64,000 nt of DNA from Branchiostoma floridae (Eukaryota > Chordata > Leptocardii > Amphioxiformes > Branchiostomatidae), in assembly GCF_000003815.2 (NCBI RefSeq), contig NC_049986.1:22553976-22617975 (forward strand). The letters run 5' to 3'. The position numbers were made by a program, and so were the translations under genes. This document shows positions 61,852-64,000 of this stretch, one piece after another. Every line of letters begins with the position of its first letter. Position 1 is the first letter of the stretch. The notes below the pieces were generated by a model. It saw only the letters and a list, made by a program, of their open reading frames with translations. It made no database searches and was not told the origin of the DNA.

Positions 61852-62532
61852 AAACTCTGGGAACATGGACTTACATTGTAATATGATAACGTTTTGTACA
61901 GCATCGCCAAGCAGCTGCGATGACATTGATTCGAAATGTAATAGAAAAGACAACTCTATCAAATTGCTTTAGTAACTGTTATCTTTTGTACCTTTTTACC
62001 TAGATGTCTAAACGTTATTTTAACGTATTCAAGGGCGACAATGGAATCTTTTTTTACACGTTACTAAACGACCGCCTGGTTATAAAGAGCATTTCATATC
62101 ATATTTCCATAGTCTTCCCATTTTTCTTTAAATAGGAATTTACACAAGGGCGAATATTGATTGCTGTTGTAGTGAGCATTTATTGCTGTGCAATGAATGT
62201 CTATTGAATAAATTATTAATCACATGCCCCCAGTGTCGGGTCTCCTGTTATGTTAACCAATTACCAAGGATCTAGAGTTAGCTTTTACTAGTTTTAGACT
62301 AAAGTAGACACTTGTGATATTGTTTTTACATTGTTTGAATCTCTCATGTTACCTGCATTAGCCCACGGGCAAAACTTTACAATAAACTTAACTATCAAAA
62401 CCCTTGGCTTGCTGAGAATGCTTTCTAATCTAACCCTCCTAAGCTGGATTATAAATAAGATCAGTAAAACTTGACCTATTCTGTGCTGCTGCAGATTTAC
62501 CCCACAGATCAGTTACCACTAATACAAATCTA

Positions 62533-62775
62533 CATAATAATAATAATCATAATAATAATCATTTGGTGTATTTTGCCAGCCAGTAGGTACTCCTCGAGCA
62601 CGGGACCCCCGTTTTACGTCCCTCCCGGAAGACGATTTCGTGGAAAACTTCGTGAGGCTGCAGCAATCCGGACGTCCTTGGTTGGTCCCCCATCCAAGCA
62701 CTGTCCGGACCGTCGCGTTGCTTAACTTCCGAGATCGAGAGATCGGGTGTACCAACGCGCCACGCGGCCGTAGCC
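62533..62775 (-). mobile_element. 5S-rRNA-headed SINE with AAT-rich tail
   Basis: The minus strand from 62775 reads like 5S rRNA: GGCTACGGCC, CCCGATCTC..GATCTCGGAAG, TTAAGCAACG, AGTGCTTGGATGGGGGACC. It continues into an unrelated body with GGGAGGGACGTAAAAC, then ends in a (ATT)n-like tail (plus-strand AATAATAAT at 62535-62562). The head corresponds to the internal pol III promoter region. The composition matches the 5S-derived (SINE3) class; a plain 5S pseudogene would lack the body and tail. Confidence 0.8.
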
Positions 62776-64000
62776 ATAGGCGATAATGTTAAAATTAGCA
62801 AGTTCAGGGTGTCATAATCTCATCCGTGAACATTCCAGGTCATAAGAACTCACCCCACACAGCAGCTCGCTATCTTAAGTGTCCAAAAGTCTAATCTTGA
62901 AACTTTCTGGCCAGCGCAACTATTCCAGCGGTCAAACCTTGTCGGCATCTTGCTTTTTATGACGTCATTTTTGGGACTCAGCACTTCAAAATAGGGGTCA
63001 GCACAGGCCAAAAAGATGGACCAAAACCTAGTTTTTTGGCCGAATCTGAACATCTGCAACCTACACTGTCTCGCTAATATGAAATGTTACTTACATTTTC
63101 CTGCTAAAAGTCGAAAATAGGCTAAAATACTGGACTCGTTTGGGGCCTTCTGCGCCTGCGTCAATTAGGGTCATTGCCCCCCAGTAGATGCGGTTGGTTG
63201 TAGTATGTCACAATGACATTTATGTGAGAAATGCCCCAAACCCGTAAAGATACTAGACTCACATACAGGTATCATATATGTGTAACCTGCATACTAGTAG
63301 ACTTTTAGTATACGGGCTAAGCAGGACGAGGGTTTTAATGGATATTGCGTTATGTACATGTGTGTATGTATGAATGGCTCCGCTTGTTTAGGTATATATT
63401 ACACCAATTTGTGGCGGATAATAGTTGACTGGTAAAATATGTTGGTATATTTCTGCTACAGAAGGGCTTGTTTTGCCAGGAAACCCCCCTGGTTTTGTAA
63501 CACGCTAGACGGCTGTAAGCAAAGCTCAGCCCACGGGGATTTCCGTCTTTCTCTGACGCTGTGAATCATGGGTAAGTCGGTTGGTTACCTGGGCGATGAC
63601 GTCATGGGGATTCCCCTGTAGCTACCTGTTCAAAATGCACGTACCGTAACTTAACCTGCGGGGGTTCCCACCTCTCCCGGGACGCGACTTGTGCAATCAT
63701 GAGAAGGTTCTCGAAGCCAGGAATAACGTACCTGGGACTTTCCAGGCGGCGGCTTGATACATATACCGTTAGAACACCGCCCCAGCAGGAAACGACGTGA
63801 AGGTAGACGCGGTTTGTAACGGTTTTCTGGATCGCAGACTGAAGGTTTCAACAGGTAAGACTGACAGATGCTGTTGTTCACATACCGTTTTCCGTGCGGT
63901 TGCTTAATTACTTCATGACTTCAGAAATGATGCTGCGAAAGTATGCCATTGTAACTGCTACTGCCAGTTGCATGGGATTGAAATAGCCACATCGGCCGTT
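62776..64000. other. Flanking sequence without a supported gene
   Basis: A CRE-like TGACGTCATGG at 63597-63607 and several GC-rich patches (63480-63620) might mark a promoter, but no exon can be supported. The open frame at 63651-63881 on the minus strand has no recognisable domain. Confidence 0.35.

Noticed and set aside
1-64000. CRISPR arrays, prokaryotic operons or phage genes
   Set aside because: The window is a spliced eukaryotic genome; tandem repeats here lack CRISPR structure and overlap exons or MITEs.

Overview
The window is a piece of an animal genome: long introns with GT-AG borders, abundant MITEs and LINE scraps, a 100-base assembly gap, and genes whose exons join in perfect phase to give chordate-like proteins. 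The protein set (a p67phox-type NADPH oxidase activator, an ODF2/cenexin centriole protein, a TRUB2 pseudouridine synthase) together with the very repeat-rich introns suggests an invertebrate deuterostome. An amphioxus (Branchiostoma-like) genome is my best guess; this is inference, not proven by the sequence.

Layout. 1-7654 (+): the 3' part of an NCF2 (p67phox)-like gene, covering SH3-1, a proline-rich linker, PB1, SH3-2 and the stop. 10743-35658 (-): the complete coding part of ODF2/cenexin, 20 coding exons and about 890 aa, convergent with NCF2, with a probable non-coding first exon near 39929-40040. 40331-52553 (+): TRUB2, 9 exons, 323 aa, head-to-head with ODF2 across a short interval that carries CCAAT, CRE and YY1-type motifs and looks like a bidirectional promoter. 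52600-54670: degenerate tandem copies of the last TRUB2 exon. 54700-59930: no gene I can support. 59935-60712 (-): a 5'-truncated L1-like LINE. 60841-61851 (+): a small two-exon, two-zinc-finger gene. 62533-62775 (-): a 5S-rRNA-headed SINE.

Inside TRUB2 intron 2, on the opposite strand, sits a 7.8-kb DNA transposon (41256-49058). It has 13-bp perfect terminal inverted repeats, a 6-bp target-site duplication (ATTAAG) and short subterminal repeats at both ends. It carries one six-exon gene for a protein of about 1,500 aa that I read as an RNase-H-like transposase fused to a SAP-like helix pair and an NHL-like beta-propeller. This is the strongest candidate for something undescribed. One exon is frame-disrupted.

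A second theme runs through all host genes: exon borders (half an exon plus its splice site) are tandemly copied into the adjacent intron. I count about a dozen cases, from 2 to 19 copies, in NCF2, ODF2, TRUB2 and the zinc-finger gene. The copies preserve splice sites but mostly run into stops or lack the partner site, so they are potential decoy splice sites rather than new exons.
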